This document shows, one piece after another, positions 52,568 through 62,196 of a stretch of DNA of 64,000 bases. Position numbers and translations under genes: made by a program. The stretch's first letter is position 1, and the number at the start of each line of letters is the position of its first letter. This DNA comes from an uncultured Bacteroidota bacterium (GTDB lineage: Bacteria > Bacteroidota > Bacteroidia > Flavobacteriales > Flavobacteriaceae): the NCBI GenBank assembly GCA_902559035.1, contig CACEGG010000005.1:1-64000 (forward strand). Direction: 5' to 3'. Under the pieces are notes generated by a model, which worked only from the letters and a program-made list of their open reading frames with translations, did not search any database and was not told where the DNA came from.

Positions 52568-53203
52568 ATGAGAAAATATATAGTTCTCACAATTCTTTTT
52601 GTATTACCATTAGTTGTTTACCTTTTTTTTGCATCTGGGATAAATCATTTTGCTCAACTTCCAGTATTAAAAAATAATGTAACAGATGTTTCTGATTATT
52701 CTCAGGAATCTTTTAAAAATAAGATTACAATTTTAGGATTTTTTGGTAGCAACGTCCAGGATAAGCACGGTGATGCTTTGAATTTAAATCAGAAAATATA
52801 CAAGAGATTCTACCAGTTTAAAGATTTTCAGTTTTTAATGATTCAGCCCATTGGGACAGATAGTTTAGTGTTGAATCTAAAAAATGATTTAAAAAGAGGA
52901 ACAGATACGGATTTAATAAATTGGAAATTTATTTCACTAGGTAACGAAGAATTAAATTCTGTATTTAACAGTTTAAACACTAATATTTCATTGGACTCAA
53001 ATTATGGAACACCCTATGTTTTTATAATTGATAGAGACTCTAATTTAAGAGGGCGAGATGATGATGATGGGATAAAATACGGATATGATTCAAGATCAGT
53101 TGCAGATATTAATAATAATATGCTTGATGACGTAAAGGTTATTCTTGCAGAATACAGAATGGCATTAAAAAAGAACAATAGATTTAAAGAAAGTTTAGAA
53201 TGA
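52568..53203 (+). CDS. membrane-anchored thioredoxin-fold-like protein
   Basis: N-terminal TM; ITILGFFGSNVQDKHG, TPYVFIIDRDSNLRGR; next to SCO gene. Confidence 0.65.
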   Translation: MRKYIVLTILFVLPLVVYLFFASGINHFAQLPVLKNNVTDVSDYSQESFKNKITILGFFGSNVQDKHGDALNLNQKIYKRFYQFKDFQFLMIQPIGTDSLVLNLKNDLKRGTDTDLINWKFISLGNEELNSVFNSLNTNISLDSNYGTPYVFIIDRDSNLRGRDDDDGIKYGYDSRSVADINNNMLDDVKVILAEYRMALKKNNRFKESLE

Positions 53204-53898
53204 AAAAGTATTCTTATATAGGAATATCATTTATTGTTTTAATTTTTGGAATTATAGTTTTTCCAAAGATTATGGATCGAATTGAAAATCAATCTATAAA
53301 CGATACAAAAAGATTGTCACTAAGTGACGAGCTTAGTTTCATAAAACTGAATGGAGAAAAACGCAAAGTTGAAAACTTTTTATTTTTAAATCAAGATAGC
53401 TTGCTTATTGGTAATGAAGACTTTAAAGGAAAAGTTTATGTTGCGGAGTTTTTCTTTACAAGATGCCCCTCAATATGTATTGAGATGAATAAAAACATGA
53501 AAATTCTTGATGATATTTTTGGAGAAAGAGAAGATTTCGGTATAGCATCATTTACTATTGACCCTGACAATGACACTCCAACTACTTTAAAAAAGTATGC
53601 TGAGCTTATTGATGTAAAATCAAAAAATTGGCATTTTTTAACTGGAGATAAAAAAGATATTTACGAATTATCTAATAAGGGATTTAATATTTTTTCATCA
53701 ATTAATGAAGCGGTTGATGGTGGTTTCGAACATCAAGGTTTTTTTGCGTTAATAGACCAAAATGGATATATTCGGTCCAGATCCAATGAGTATGGCACAC
53801 CAATTGTTTATTATTCAGGAATAACAAACGAAAATGAAAATGTTCAAGGAATTCAGATGATAAAAGAAGACATTGAAAAATTATTAAATGAAAAATAA
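53200..53898 (+). CDS. SCO1/SenC family copper chaperone
   Basis: KVYVAEFFFTRCPSICIEMNKNM, SFTIDPDNDTP, HQGFFALIDQNGYIRS. Confidence 0.94.
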   Translation: MKKYSYIGISFIVLIFGIIVFPKIMDRIENQSINDTKRLSLSDELSFIKLNGEKRKVENFLFLNQDSLLIGNEDFKGKVYVAEFFFTRCPSICIEMNKNMKILDDIFGEREDFGIASFTIDPDNDTPTTLKKYAELIDVKSKNWHFLTGDKKDIYELSNKGFNIFSSINEAVDGGFEHQGFFALIDQNGYIRSRSNEYGTPIVYYSGITNENENVQGIQMIKEDIEKLLNEK

Positions 53899-54478
53899 CT
53901 CTAAATTATATAATACACTAATTTGGGTTATTTCAGTCGTAGTCCCTCTAGTTGTTGCTTTATTACTTTTTGCTAAATGGGATTATGACAAATTGATTTT
54001 TGATTTAAGAATTCCTAATTATGAGCCAATCGTGATAATGGAAAACTTACCAATTGCAAAACCATTAACTTTTTTGCCTCCAATTTATGCCACAATTAAT
54101 GGATTGACAGCTTTAATCTTAGTAGTTGCTGTTTATTATATAAAAAAAGGTAAAAGAAAAATTCATGAAAATCTTATTAAGGTTTGTATAGCTCTTTCTT
54201 TATCATTTTTGGTAATGTACATTGCTTACCATCTCACTTCAGACCCTACTTCTTTTGGAGGATCAGGGGCTATTGCATACTTATACTTTTTTATATTAAT
54301 TACTCATATTTTACTTTCTATTGTTGTTATTCCTTTGGTTTTAATTAGCTATTTAAAAGCTTCCCAGTCAGATTTTGCAGCTCACAGAAAAATTGCTAAA
54401 ATTACTTTTCCAATCTGGCTTTATGTAGCTGTGACGGGAGTGATTGTTTATTTAATGATTTCACCATACTACGTATGA
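53888..54478 (+). CDS. DUF420 family membrane protein
   Basis: Multi-TM; PPIYATINGLTALILVVAVYYIKKGKRKIHENLI; location after SCO. Confidence 0.9.
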   Translation: MKNNSKLYNTLIWVISVVVPLVVALLLFAKWDYDKLIFDLRIPNYEPIVIMENLPIAKPLTFLPPIYATINGLTALILVVAVYYIKKGKRKIHENLIKVCIALSLSFLVMYIAYHLTSDPTSFGGSGAIAYLYFFILITHILLSIVVIPLVLISYLKASQSDFAAHRKIAKITFPIWLYVAVTGVIVYLMISPYYV

Positions 54479-54657
54479 GTCTAATGATCTTCTTAATGGA
54501 TTTTCAATGTGCTATGTGCAGAGCAGTTCTTGAATCTGGTGCTGACCAAAGAACAGCAGAAAGTTTGAATGATGGTATAGTTTATTTAATGGTGATTCCT
54601 TATATCCTTGGAGCGGTGACACTATACTTTCTGTATACAAAGTTTTTTAAAAAATGA
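54475..54657 (+). CDS. 60-aa small membrane protein of the oxidase cluster
   Basis: 4-bp overlap with DUF420 gene; FQCAMCRAVLESG and one or two TM segments. Confidence 0.7.
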   Translation: MSLMIFLMDFQCAMCRAVLESGADQRTAESLNDGIVYLMVIPYILGAVTLYFLYTKFFKK

Positions 54658-54658
54658 T

Positions 54659-54688
54659 TTGACAGTATGAAATTTTTTTTTAGTTTTG
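54659..54688 (+). promoter_or_regulatory. Bacteroidota-type promoter
   Basis: TTG (54659-54661), 19-nt spacer, perfect TAnnTTTG = TAGTTTTG (54681-54688). Confidence 0.6.
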
Positions 54689-54690
54689 CT

Positions 54691-54715
54691 ACTATGTAAT
54701 GCATAGTACTATGCA
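54691..54715. promoter_or_regulatory. candidate PadR-family operator
   Basis: ACTATGtaatGCATAGTACTATGCA: CTATG-N5-CATAG plus perfect 16-bp palindrome TGCATAGTACTATGCA. Confidence 0.6.
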
Positions 54716-54729
54716 ATAAATAATATAAA

Positions 54730-54825
54730 ATGGATATACTTATAAGTTGGCGAGAAGTTATGGTGTTAATTATAATGCTGGTTTTTGCCTTAGTTAGTTA
54801 CAAATCAATTAAAAATAAAAAATGA
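54730..54825 (+). CDS. 31-aa single-pass membrane micro-protein
   Basis: MDILISWREVMVLIIMLVFALVSYKSIKNKK; ATGA overlap with next CDS; directly after promoter/operator. Confidence 0.5.
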   Translation: MDILISWREVMVLIIMLVFALVSYKSIKNKK

Positions 54826-55040
54826 AAAAAATAATTTACTTATTACTTATGGCTTTTACTTTCACATCTTGTGGACTTGATGTAAAGCCAAATGTTACTG
54901 TTAATAGTGATATTCATTTAACAATTGACGATAAAAACCTGGAAGGAGTACAAGGTGAATGGACAATAACTTCAGAGGAAAAAAGGGAGGATGGAAAGGA
55001 GATTATCGTTATAACAATCAAAAAAACTGAATTAGAATAA
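54822..55040 (+). CDS. small lipoprotein, hypothetical
   Basis: Lipobox MAFTFTSCG; 72 aa. Confidence 0.65.
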   Translation: MKKIIYLLLMAFTFTSCGLDVKPNVTVNSDIHLTIDDKNLEGVQGEWTITSEEKREDGKEIIVITIKKTELE

Positions 55041-55141
55041 AACTATAAAGCCGAATCTGAAATTATTCCACATATTTATTATTTTGATTTAAAGGACCAA
55101 TTCAAGGTTCGGTTTTAATAATTATACTTTTACAAATTTAA

Positions 55142-55474
55142 TTGAGTACAGAAAATTTTAAAATACAAATTAGAAAAGGACTATTAGAGTTCTGCGTATT
55201 ACAGATTGTTTCCAATAAAGAAGTATATGCTTCGGAAATAATTGAAGAACTAAAGAATTCGAAAATAATTGTTGTGGAGGGAACGGTTTATCCTCTTTTG
55301 AGTAGATTAAAGAAATCCAACTCCATTCAACACAATTGGAAGGAATCAACTCAAGGTCCACCAAGAAAGTATTATTCAATTACTGATTATGGATCAGAGC
55401 ATTTAAAAGAACTAATAGTTTCCTGGAGTGATATAAATAGCTCGGTAAAAAAATTACTCAAAACTAAAAAATGA
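55142..55474 (+). CDS. PadR family transcriptional regulator
   Basis: IRKGLLEFCVLQIVSNKEVYASEIIEEL, VEGTVYPLLSRLKKSN, GPPRKYYSITDYG; TTG start. Confidence 0.95.
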   Translation: MSTENFKIQIRKGLLEFCVLQIVSNKEVYASEIIEELKNSKIIVVEGTVYPLLSRLKKSNSIQHNWKESTQGPPRKYYSITDYGSEHLKELIVSWSDINSSVKKLLKTKK

Positions 55475-55548
55475 AAAAACTATTTCTAAGATTACTGGAA
55501 TTTAAGATTAAGATTCTAATTAAAATATTAAAATGGTTCAGGAATTAA
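55471..55548 (+). CDS. 25-aa cationic amphipathic micro-protein
   Basis: MKKLFLRLLEFKIKILIKILKWFRN; ATGA overlap with PadR stop. Confidence 0.45.
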   Translation: MKKLFLRLLEFKIKILIKILKWFRN

Positions 55549-55560
55549 TTATATAACAAA

Positions 55561-56820
55561 ATGAAAAAAACGTTTACAATTAGCTTAGGGTATTCAGTTT
55601 TTAATGTGGAGGAAGATGCATATGATATATTAAAAATGTACCTAGATTCAATTAAGAATTATTTTCAAAAGATGGAAAATGATTCTGAAATTATTAGTGA
55701 CTTTGAACTTAGAATTGCAGAAAACTTTTCGTCCAAATTATCTTCAGGGAAACAATATATTAATTTGAGTGATGTAAAAGAAGTCATCCAAATTATGGGT
55801 TCTTTAGACGATTTTCAAGAGATCTATGATGATGATGATCAAACTGAAGATGTAAAAGAAGATAAAAAAATAAAGAATAAACTTTATAGAGATTCTAGCA
55901 ATAGAATTATAGCAGGAGTTTGCTCTGGAATAGCCGAATATTTTAAAATTGACCCAATAATTGTAAGAATTATATTCTTTATTTCAGCTCCATTACAGTT
56001 AATTATTTATACAATTTTATGGATTGGACTACCTTCAAAAGATTTTGATCCTAATCTAAGAAAAAAACTTTACAGAGATAAAGAGAATGGAGTAATTGGA
56101 GGTATAGCAAAAGGACTTTCTAATTATCTTAAGATTGATGTTAATATTATTAGGGTTGTTTTTGTGGTTAGTTTAATCACTGGAGGAGCTGGATTATTAT
56201 TTTATTTATTGTTGTGGATTTTTACTAAAGAAGCCAAAACAATAGGGGAAAAAATGAACATGTCAGGCTTTAATGTCAATCTATCAAATATTGAGGACTT
56301 TATTAAAAAAAAAACCAAAAATCTAAATAGTCGAGAAAATACTTTAACTAAGATTTTTTTATTTCCATTCAGGCTTATAGCTCCCTTAATTAATGCTTTT
56401 TTAAAAATTGGAGTTTTTGTTTTTAAGGGTGTATTTTTTATAGTTTCCTCAACATTTATTGTTTTTTATTCCATTTTGTTGTTAGTATTTTCAAAAATAC
56501 TTTTTGAAGATATCAACCGAGAACAAGATTCAGATTTTTATGAACTTTTAAATGCAATTCCAGATTACTTCATAATTTTTTCAATAATTTTCTTGATATT
56601 AACAATTGCTGTCTCTGTTGTTATTTCATTTTATGTTCTTTTTAAAAAGAAAATAAATACATATTTATTTATGTTAATGATTTTTTTATGGATCGCTTTT
56701 TTAATTCTAATTACTGTTTCAATCCCAAAAGTTATCCTAATCATACAAGATTTAGATCTATTACCTTTTTGGATTTCAGGATTTGAAAATAACTCATACT
56801 ATTATAAATGGATTTATTAG
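55561..56820 (+). CDS. PspC domain-containing membrane protein (two PspC domains)
   Basis: LYRDSSNRIIAGVCSGIAEYFKIDPIIVRIIF and LYRDKENGVIGGIAKGLSNYLKIDVNIIRVVF. Confidence 0.94.
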   Translation: MKKTFTISLGYSVFNVEEDAYDILKMYLDSIKNYFQKMENDSEIISDFELRIAENFSSKLSSGKQYINLSDVKEVIQIMGSLDDFQEIYDDDDQTEDVKEDKKIKNKLYRDSSNRIIAGVCSGIAEYFKIDPIIVRIIFFISAPLQLIIYTILWIGLPSKDFDPNLRKKLYRDKENGVIGGIAKGLSNYLKIDVNIIRVVFVVSLITGGAGLLFYLLLWIFTKEAKTIGEKMNMSGFNVNLSNIEDFIKKKTKNLNSRENTLTKIFLFPFRLIAPLINAFLKIGVFVFKGVFFIVSSTFIVFYSILLLVFSKILFEDINREQDSDFYELLNAIPDYFIIFSIIFLILTIAVSVVISFYVLFKKKINTYLFMLMIFLWIAFLILITVSIPKVILIIQDLDLLPFWISGFENNSYYYKWIY

Positions 56821-56870
56821 GTTTATAAAATAAACTAGTTTATATTTAAAAACTTTTTAAATTAATTATT

Positions 56871-57440
56871 ATGACAAAACAAGAACAACTAAATATTATT
56901 AACGATGCAATTAAGCAAACAAAAATAAATTTAAAGCCATTAGGTTTTAACCTGATTTTTTGGTCAATGGTAATAATTTCAATGAGTTTATTTCATTATT
57001 TTTTTCCTAAAATTGTTCAATATAGTTACTACTCAGCTTTAATTTATTGGGTATCAATACCTTTACTAGGAATGATCTATACAACTTACTATAATATTAA
57101 AAGTGGTATTAAAATTGGTTACGAGACGCAACTAGACCGAGTTATTAGAATTATCTGGGCAGTTTTTGGCTTGGCTTGGATTTTTACAGTTGGTATTTCC
57201 CTCTTATATAATGTTAATCCTGTTCAAGATATATTATTTCTTTTAGGAATAGTTTTAATTATGACTGGGTTAATAATTAAATTTCATAACATTACAATAG
57301 GAGGAATTGGATTGTTGATTTTTACCGTCTATACTTATTATAATCCAGGTTTAAATCTACTTTTAGTTAATGTTATTGGTATTAGTTTTGGAATGTTAAT
57401 TCCAGGCTTGTCACTTTATTTTCAAAAGGAGAATGAATAA
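56871..57440 (+). CDS. hypothetical multi-TM membrane protein
   Basis: 189 aa, ~5 TM segments; start of operon with the wHTH gene. Confidence 0.65.
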   Translation: MTKQEQLNIINDAIKQTKINLKPLGFNLIFWSMVIISMSLFHYFFPKIVQYSYYSALIYWVSIPLLGMIYTTYYNIKSGIKIGYETQLDRVIRIIWAVFGLAWIFTVGISLLYNVNPVQDILFLLGIVLIMTGLIIKFHNITIGGIGLLIFTVYTYYNPGLNLLLVNVIGISFGMLIPGLSLYFQKENE

Positions 57441-57720
57441 AGAGATCGAAAAATTATTATTTAATCCTATAAGACTCAAAACTATTTCGTTTCTGATGAC
57501 AGTAGAGACTTGTAATTTCAAAGCATTACTAGAAATTACAGATTCAACTAAAGGAAATTTAAGTATTCAGCTAAAGAAATTAAATGAAGCAGGACTTATT
57601 AAAATTGAAAAATATTTTCAAAAAAGTTATCCTACAACAGATTATTCTATTACGAAAAAAGGAAAGAGTTCATTTGAAGAATTTTATAAACAATTAATAT
57701 CATATAAAAAAGTAAAGTAA
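57433..57720 (+). CDS. winged-helix transcriptional regulator (ArsR/MarR-like DNA-binding)
   Basis: LLFNPIRLKTISFLM, TDSTKGNLSIQLKKLNEAGLIKIEK. Confidence 0.85.
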   Translation: MNKEIEKLLFNPIRLKTISFLMTVETCNFKALLEITDSTKGNLSIQLKKLNEAGLIKIEKYFQKSYPTTDYSITKKGKSSFEEFYKQLISYKKVK

Positions 57721-57833
57721 ACATTACATTATGAATAATTTTTATAAATTTGCATGCCTTAAAAATTTTAAATTAAATGTAGATTAAACTTTGGGCACAT
57801 TTATTGATCTAAATATGAGAACAACTAACAATT

Positions 57834-58526
57834 ATGATTAAAATTAAAGATTTACATAAGTCCTATAAAATGGGCTCAAATTCTCTACACGTTTTAAAAG
57901 GAATTAATTTTGATGTCGAAGAAGGCGAACTTGTAGCGATAATGGGATCCTCGGGTTCTGGTAAATCCACTTTGTTAAATATTTTAGGAATGCTGGATCT
58001 CTTAGACTCTGGCTCTTATGAACTTGATGGAGTTCCAATCAAAGACCTTGATGAAACTAAAGCAGCTAATTACAGAAATAAGTTTTTAGGATTTGTTTTC
58101 CAATCATTTAACCTTATAAACTATAAAACAGCACTAGAAAACGTAACACTTCCTTTATATTACCAGGGATTAAAAAGAAAAGATAGAGAAGAAACTGCAT
58201 TAAAATATTTAGATGATGTTGGACTTAAAGAATGGGCAACCCACCTTCCTAGTGAATTATCCGGAGGTCAAAAACAAAGAGTGGCTATTGCAAGAGCTAT
58301 GGCTTCAAAGCCAAAGGTCTTATTAGCTGATGAACCAACAGGAGCATTGGATTCTAAAACATCAAAAGAAGTAATGGCTTTAATTCAACAAATTAATAAA
58401 TCTGGTAAAACAATTTTAATTGTTACACACGAAGAAGATATCGCTAAAATGTGTTCTAGAATAGTTAGACTAAAAGATGGAGTGATTATGGAGGACAAGA
58501 AAAACAAAATGATAAGCGCAATATAA
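57834..58526 (+). CDS. ABC transporter ATP-binding protein (MacB/LolD type)
   Basis: GSSGSGKSTLLN Walker A, LSGGQKQRVAIARA signature, VLLADEPTGALDS Walker B. Confidence 0.97.
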   Translation: MIKIKDLHKSYKMGSNSLHVLKGINFDVEEGELVAIMGSSGSGKSTLLNILGMLDLLDSGSYELDGVPIKDLDETKAANYRNKFLGFVFQSFNLINYKTALENVTLPLYYQGLKRKDREETALKYLDDVGLKEWATHLPSELSGGQKQRVAIARAMASKPKVLLADEPTGALDSKTSKEVMALIQQINKSGKTILIVTHEEDIAKMCSRIVRLKDGVIMEDKKNKMISAI

Positions 58527-59758
58527 TGTTTAGTAGAGATCGCTGGTTAGAAATATTTGAAACAATTAGAAAGAATAAGTTAAGAACTTTTCTTTCTGGA
58601 TTTACAGTGGCTTTAGGAATTTTAATCTTTGTTGTTCTTTTTGGTTTTGGAAATGGTCTTAGAAATACATTTGAAGAATTTTTCAAAGACGATGCTTTAA
58701 ACACCATTTGGCTGATTCCCTCTAGAACATCAAAACCTTATATGGGTTATGAGGCCAATCGAAGAATTGAATTTGATAATGATGATATGGAGGACATCCA
58801 AAAAAGATTTGATTTTTATATTGAAGGAATGACGCCAAGAATTACTTTTAGCGGAAATGTAGGTTATAAATTAGAATCAAACAATTATACTGTAAGAGGA
58901 GTAGGTCCCTATCATCAAAAAAATGAGATGACCATTATGATGAAAGGTAGATATATTAATGGATTAGATATTGAAAATAAGGAAAGAAATGTTGTAATTG
59001 GTAGGCTTGTTGAACAAGATCTTTTTAAAGGAGAGGACGGCATAGGCAAATTTATCAGTGGCGGCGGAAGGTCCTGGAAAGTTGTAGGAGTTTTTCAAGA
59101 TGATGGTGGTGACAATGAGGAAAGAATGATATATGCTCCATATTCTACTGTTCAATTAATTAGAAAAAACACAGATAAAGTGGATCAAATTATTGTTTCA
59201 TATAAACCTGAAATTGGCTATGCAGGAGCAGTGGCTTTTGAAAATCAATTAAAAAAATATATGAAACAAAAGAAATTCATAGACCCAACCGATGGAAGAG
59301 GAATTCGTATTAGAAGTGCTTCAAGTGACTTAAAAGAGAACGATCAATTTGCGTCAGTTCTTCAGTATATCATTTCGTTTGTTGGGATTGGAACTTTGCT
59401 TGCAGGAATAATTGGAATTTCGAATATTATGGTATTTGTAGTAAAAGAAAGAACTAAGGAATTAGGAATAAGAAAAGCTATTGGCGCAACACCAAAATCT
59501 ATTATTGGGATGATACTTCATGAAGCCATTTTTATAACTACAATTTCTGGATACATTGGATTGTTGGTTGGTGTAATATTTTTAAACTACATAGGAGACA
59601 AATTGGAAGAAGAATATTACATAACTAATCCAAGTATAGACATATCTACTGGAATAGCAGCTACAATTTTGCTTATTGCTTTTGGAGCTTTTGCAGGATA
59701 TTTACCGGCAAAACGAGCTGCTCAAATTAAACCAATTGAAGCATTAAGAGACGAATAG
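58526..59758 (+). CDS. MacB-like FtsX-type ABC permease
   Basis: FVVKERTKELGIRKAIGATPKSIIGMIL; MacB periplasmic core. Confidence 0.95.
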   Translation: MFSRDRWLEIFETIRKNKLRTFLSGFTVALGILIFVVLFGFGNGLRNTFEEFFKDDALNTIWLIPSRTSKPYMGYEANRRIEFDNDDMEDIQKRFDFYIEGMTPRITFSGNVGYKLESNNYTVRGVGPYHQKNEMTIMMKGRYINGLDIENKERNVVIGRLVEQDLFKGEDGIGKFISGGGRSWKVVGVFQDDGGDNEERMIYAPYSTVQLIRKNTDKVDQIIVSYKPEIGYAGAVAFENQLKKYMKQKKFIDPTDGRGIRIRSASSDLKENDQFASVLQYIISFVGIGTLLAGIIGISNIMVFVVKERTKELGIRKAIGATPKSIIGMILHEAIFITTISGYIGLLVGVIFLNYIGDKLEEEYYITNPSIDISTGIAATILLIAFGAFAGYLPAKRAAQIKPIEALRDE

Positions 59759-59759
59759 T

Positions 59760-61025
59760 ATGAAAAGATTATTTGATAAAGACACTTGGCAAGAAATATT
59801 TGGTTCTATTAAAAAAAATAGAACAAGAACCATTATAACTATGATTGGAGTTCTGTGGGGAATCTTTATTTATATTACACTTGCAGGATCGTCTAAAGGT
59901 CTTGATAACGGCTTTGAAAGAGCATTTCAATCTATAGCTTCTAATAGTATTTTTGTTTGGGCACAATACACAAGTCTACCTTACGCTGGTTACAAAGCCG
60001 AGAGAGGAATTCAACTAAAATTAAGTGATGTTGATGTTCTTAAAAAAAGAGTCCAAGGCATAAAGTTTATAGCTCCTAGAAATGTAGCTGGCGTTTTTGG
60101 ATCTGCCGGAGGAAGTATTGTCAGAGGAACCAAAACTGGTACTTATTCTATTTATGGTGAGTATCCAGAATATATTAAAATAGCAACCTCAAAAATTTAT
60201 GATGGAGGTCGATTCATTAATGAATCAGACATTAAATATGAAAGAAAAGTTTGTGTGATTGGAGAAAGAACTCAACTAGAACTGTTTGAAGAAGATGAAG
60301 ATCCAATTGGGAAGTTCATTAGTATAAATAAAATGAACTTTAGAGTAGTTGGAGTTCATAAATTTGTTCAAGGTGGTGGTTTTGGAGATGACGGTGATAT
60401 TTATATTCCTTTTGCAACATTTAAAAAGATTTTTAATACAGGAGAAAATGTCAATTTTTTCATGATAGCTGCAGATGAAAATGTAAATGGAGTTAGAGTT
60501 GAAAAAGAAATAAAAGCAACTTTAAAAGAAATTCATAAAATACATCCCGATGATGAAAGAGCCATTGCAGGATTTAACTTGGGTGAAGTTTTTAGAAAGA
60601 CAATGAATTTTGCAAACGGATTAACCTTTTTATCTCTAGTTGTTGGAATTACTACAATTTTAGCTGGAGTAATAGGAATTGGAAATATATTACTTATATC
60701 TGTTAAGGAAAGAACTAAAGAAATTGGAATTAGAAGAGCTTTAGGAGCAACACCAAGCGAGGTAAGATCTCAAATAATCTTAGAATCTGTGTTTTTAACA
60801 ACATTAGCTGGTGTGATTGGAATCATACTTGGATCTTTTGTTTTGTATGGAATTAATGCAGCTACAATAGATATGACAGATTTCCCATACACTAACCCAA
60901 CTGTACCTATTCCGTATGTTTTAGGAGCTCTTGGGTTCATGATAATTCTAGGAACATTAATAGGAATAATTCCTGCTCAAAGAGCAGTAAGTATAAAACC
61001 AATAGACGCATTAAGAGAAGAATAA
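59760..61025 (+). CDS. MacB-like FtsX-type ABC permease
   Basis: ISVKERTKEIGIRRALGATPSEVRSQIILES. Confidence 0.95.
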   Translation: MKRLFDKDTWQEIFGSIKKNRTRTIITMIGVLWGIFIYITLAGSSKGLDNGFERAFQSIASNSIFVWAQYTSLPYAGYKAERGIQLKLSDVDVLKKRVQGIKFIAPRNVAGVFGSAGGSIVRGTKTGTYSIYGEYPEYIKIATSKIYDGGRFINESDIKYERKVCVIGERTQLELFEEDEDPIGKFISINKMNFRVVGVHKFVQGGGFGDDGDIYIPFATFKKIFNTGENVNFFMIAADENVNGVRVEKEIKATLKEIHKIHPDDERAIAGFNLGEVFRKTMNFANGLTFLSLVVGITTILAGVIGIGNILLISVKERTKEIGIRRALGATPSEVRSQIILESVFLTTLAGVIGIILGSFVLYGINAATIDMTDFPYTNPTVPIPYVLGALGFMIILGTLIGIIPAQRAVSIKPIDALREE

Positions 61026-61044
61026 TTAAAAACAATTAATAACC

Positions 61045-62181
61045 ATGAAATATTTAAAATACGTAGGACTATTTGCTTTAGGCTTTGGAATATTATTTTC
61101 AATTGCATTTTTCGTTAAATCAAATAGTACATCTGCAATTCAGTATGAAACACAAACTTTAATTACTGCTACAATCGAAGATAAAATAGTAGCTACAGGA
61201 AAAGTTTTGCCAGAAGATGAAGTAAATGTTGTACCTCAAATAGCAGGTATTATACAAGAACTATATGTTGAAGAAGGTGATGAAATTTTAACTGGTGATT
61301 TGATTGCAAAAATTAAAGTCGTTCCAAATGAACAAACTTTGAATAGTGCTGAAGGAAGAGTCAAAAGTGCTCAGATAGTCATGAACAACTCTAAAATTGA
61401 GTATGAAAGAAATAAAGTTCTTTATGAAAAAGAAATTATATCTGAACAAGATTTTAATTCAGCAACTCTGAGATACAATCAAGATATGCAGAATTTATCC
61501 AATGCTAAAAGTGATTTACAGATTATTAAATTAGGATCTTCAGGTGGCTCAACAATTACAAATACAAACGTTAGAGCAACAGTTTCAGGAACTATTTTAG
61601 AAATTCCTGTTGAAGAGGGAGATCAAGTAATTCAAGCAAATACATTTAATGCGGGAACCATAATAGCTACAATTGCTGATCTTAACAAAATGATTTTTGA
61701 AGGTCAAGTTGATGAGGGTGAAGTTGGGAAATTAAAAGTAGATATGCCTTTAGTAGTTACTTTAGGAGCCATTGAGGGCAAAGAATACGAAGCAAAACTT
61801 AGATTAATTGCACCAAAAGGAACAGAAGTAGCAGGAGCAATTCAATTTAAAATTGAGGGAGAAGTTTATTTAGATGACGAATATGTAGTTAGAGCGGGAT
61901 ACAGTGCAAATGCATCAATTGTAGCTAATAAGAAAGAGGATGTTTTAGCTATTAGTGAAGCATTATTGCAGTACGATTCTAAAACTAAAAAACCTTATGT
62001 TGAAATTGAAACTTCTTCTCAAAAGTTTGAAAGAAAAAATGTAAAGCTTGGTATTTCAGATGGAGTTAATGCTGAACTTATAAGCGGGGTTTCTAAATCA
62101 GATAAAATAAAAGTGTGGAATAGAACTGAACCAGATAAAAGAGGAGAAGTTGAGGGTGAGGATGCTGGATACGATAATTAA
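61045..62181 (+). CDS. efflux periplasmic adaptor (MFP/HlyD family)
   Basis: ATGKVLPEDEVNVVPQIAGIIQELYVEEGDEI; barrel-sandwich hybrid pattern. Confidence 0.95.
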   Translation: MKYLKYVGLFALGFGILFSIAFFVKSNSTSAIQYETQTLITATIEDKIVATGKVLPEDEVNVVPQIAGIIQELYVEEGDEILTGDLIAKIKVVPNEQTLNSAEGRVKSAQIVMNNSKIEYERNKVLYEKEIISEQDFNSATLRYNQDMQNLSNAKSDLQIIKLGSSGGSTITNTNVRATVSGTILEIPVEEGDQVIQANTFNAGTIIATIADLNKMIFEGQVDEGEVGKLKVDMPLVVTLGAIEGKEYEAKLRLIAPKGTEVAGAIQFKIEGEVYLDDEYVVRAGYSANASIVANKKEDVLAISEALLQYDSKTKKPYVEIETSSQKFERKNVKLGISDGVNAELISGVSKSDKIKVWNRTEPDKRGEVEGEDAGYDN

Positions 62182-62196
62182 AGCAATAAAAGAATT

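Noticed and set aside
55041-55141. Long-loop inverted repeat AAGCCGAATC...GGTTCGGTTT before PadR
   Set aside because: Stem needs G-U pairs and a ~50-nt loop; too weak to call terminator or RNA.
57721-57833. Promoter upstream of the ABC ATPase (TAAATTTG at 57745-57752)
   Set aside because: Good -7-like element but no TTG at appropriate spacing; not supported enough to list.
58486-59966. Minus-strand ORFs 58486-58707, 58964-59155, 59769-59966
   Set aside because: Antisense to the two MacB-like permease genes; no motifs.
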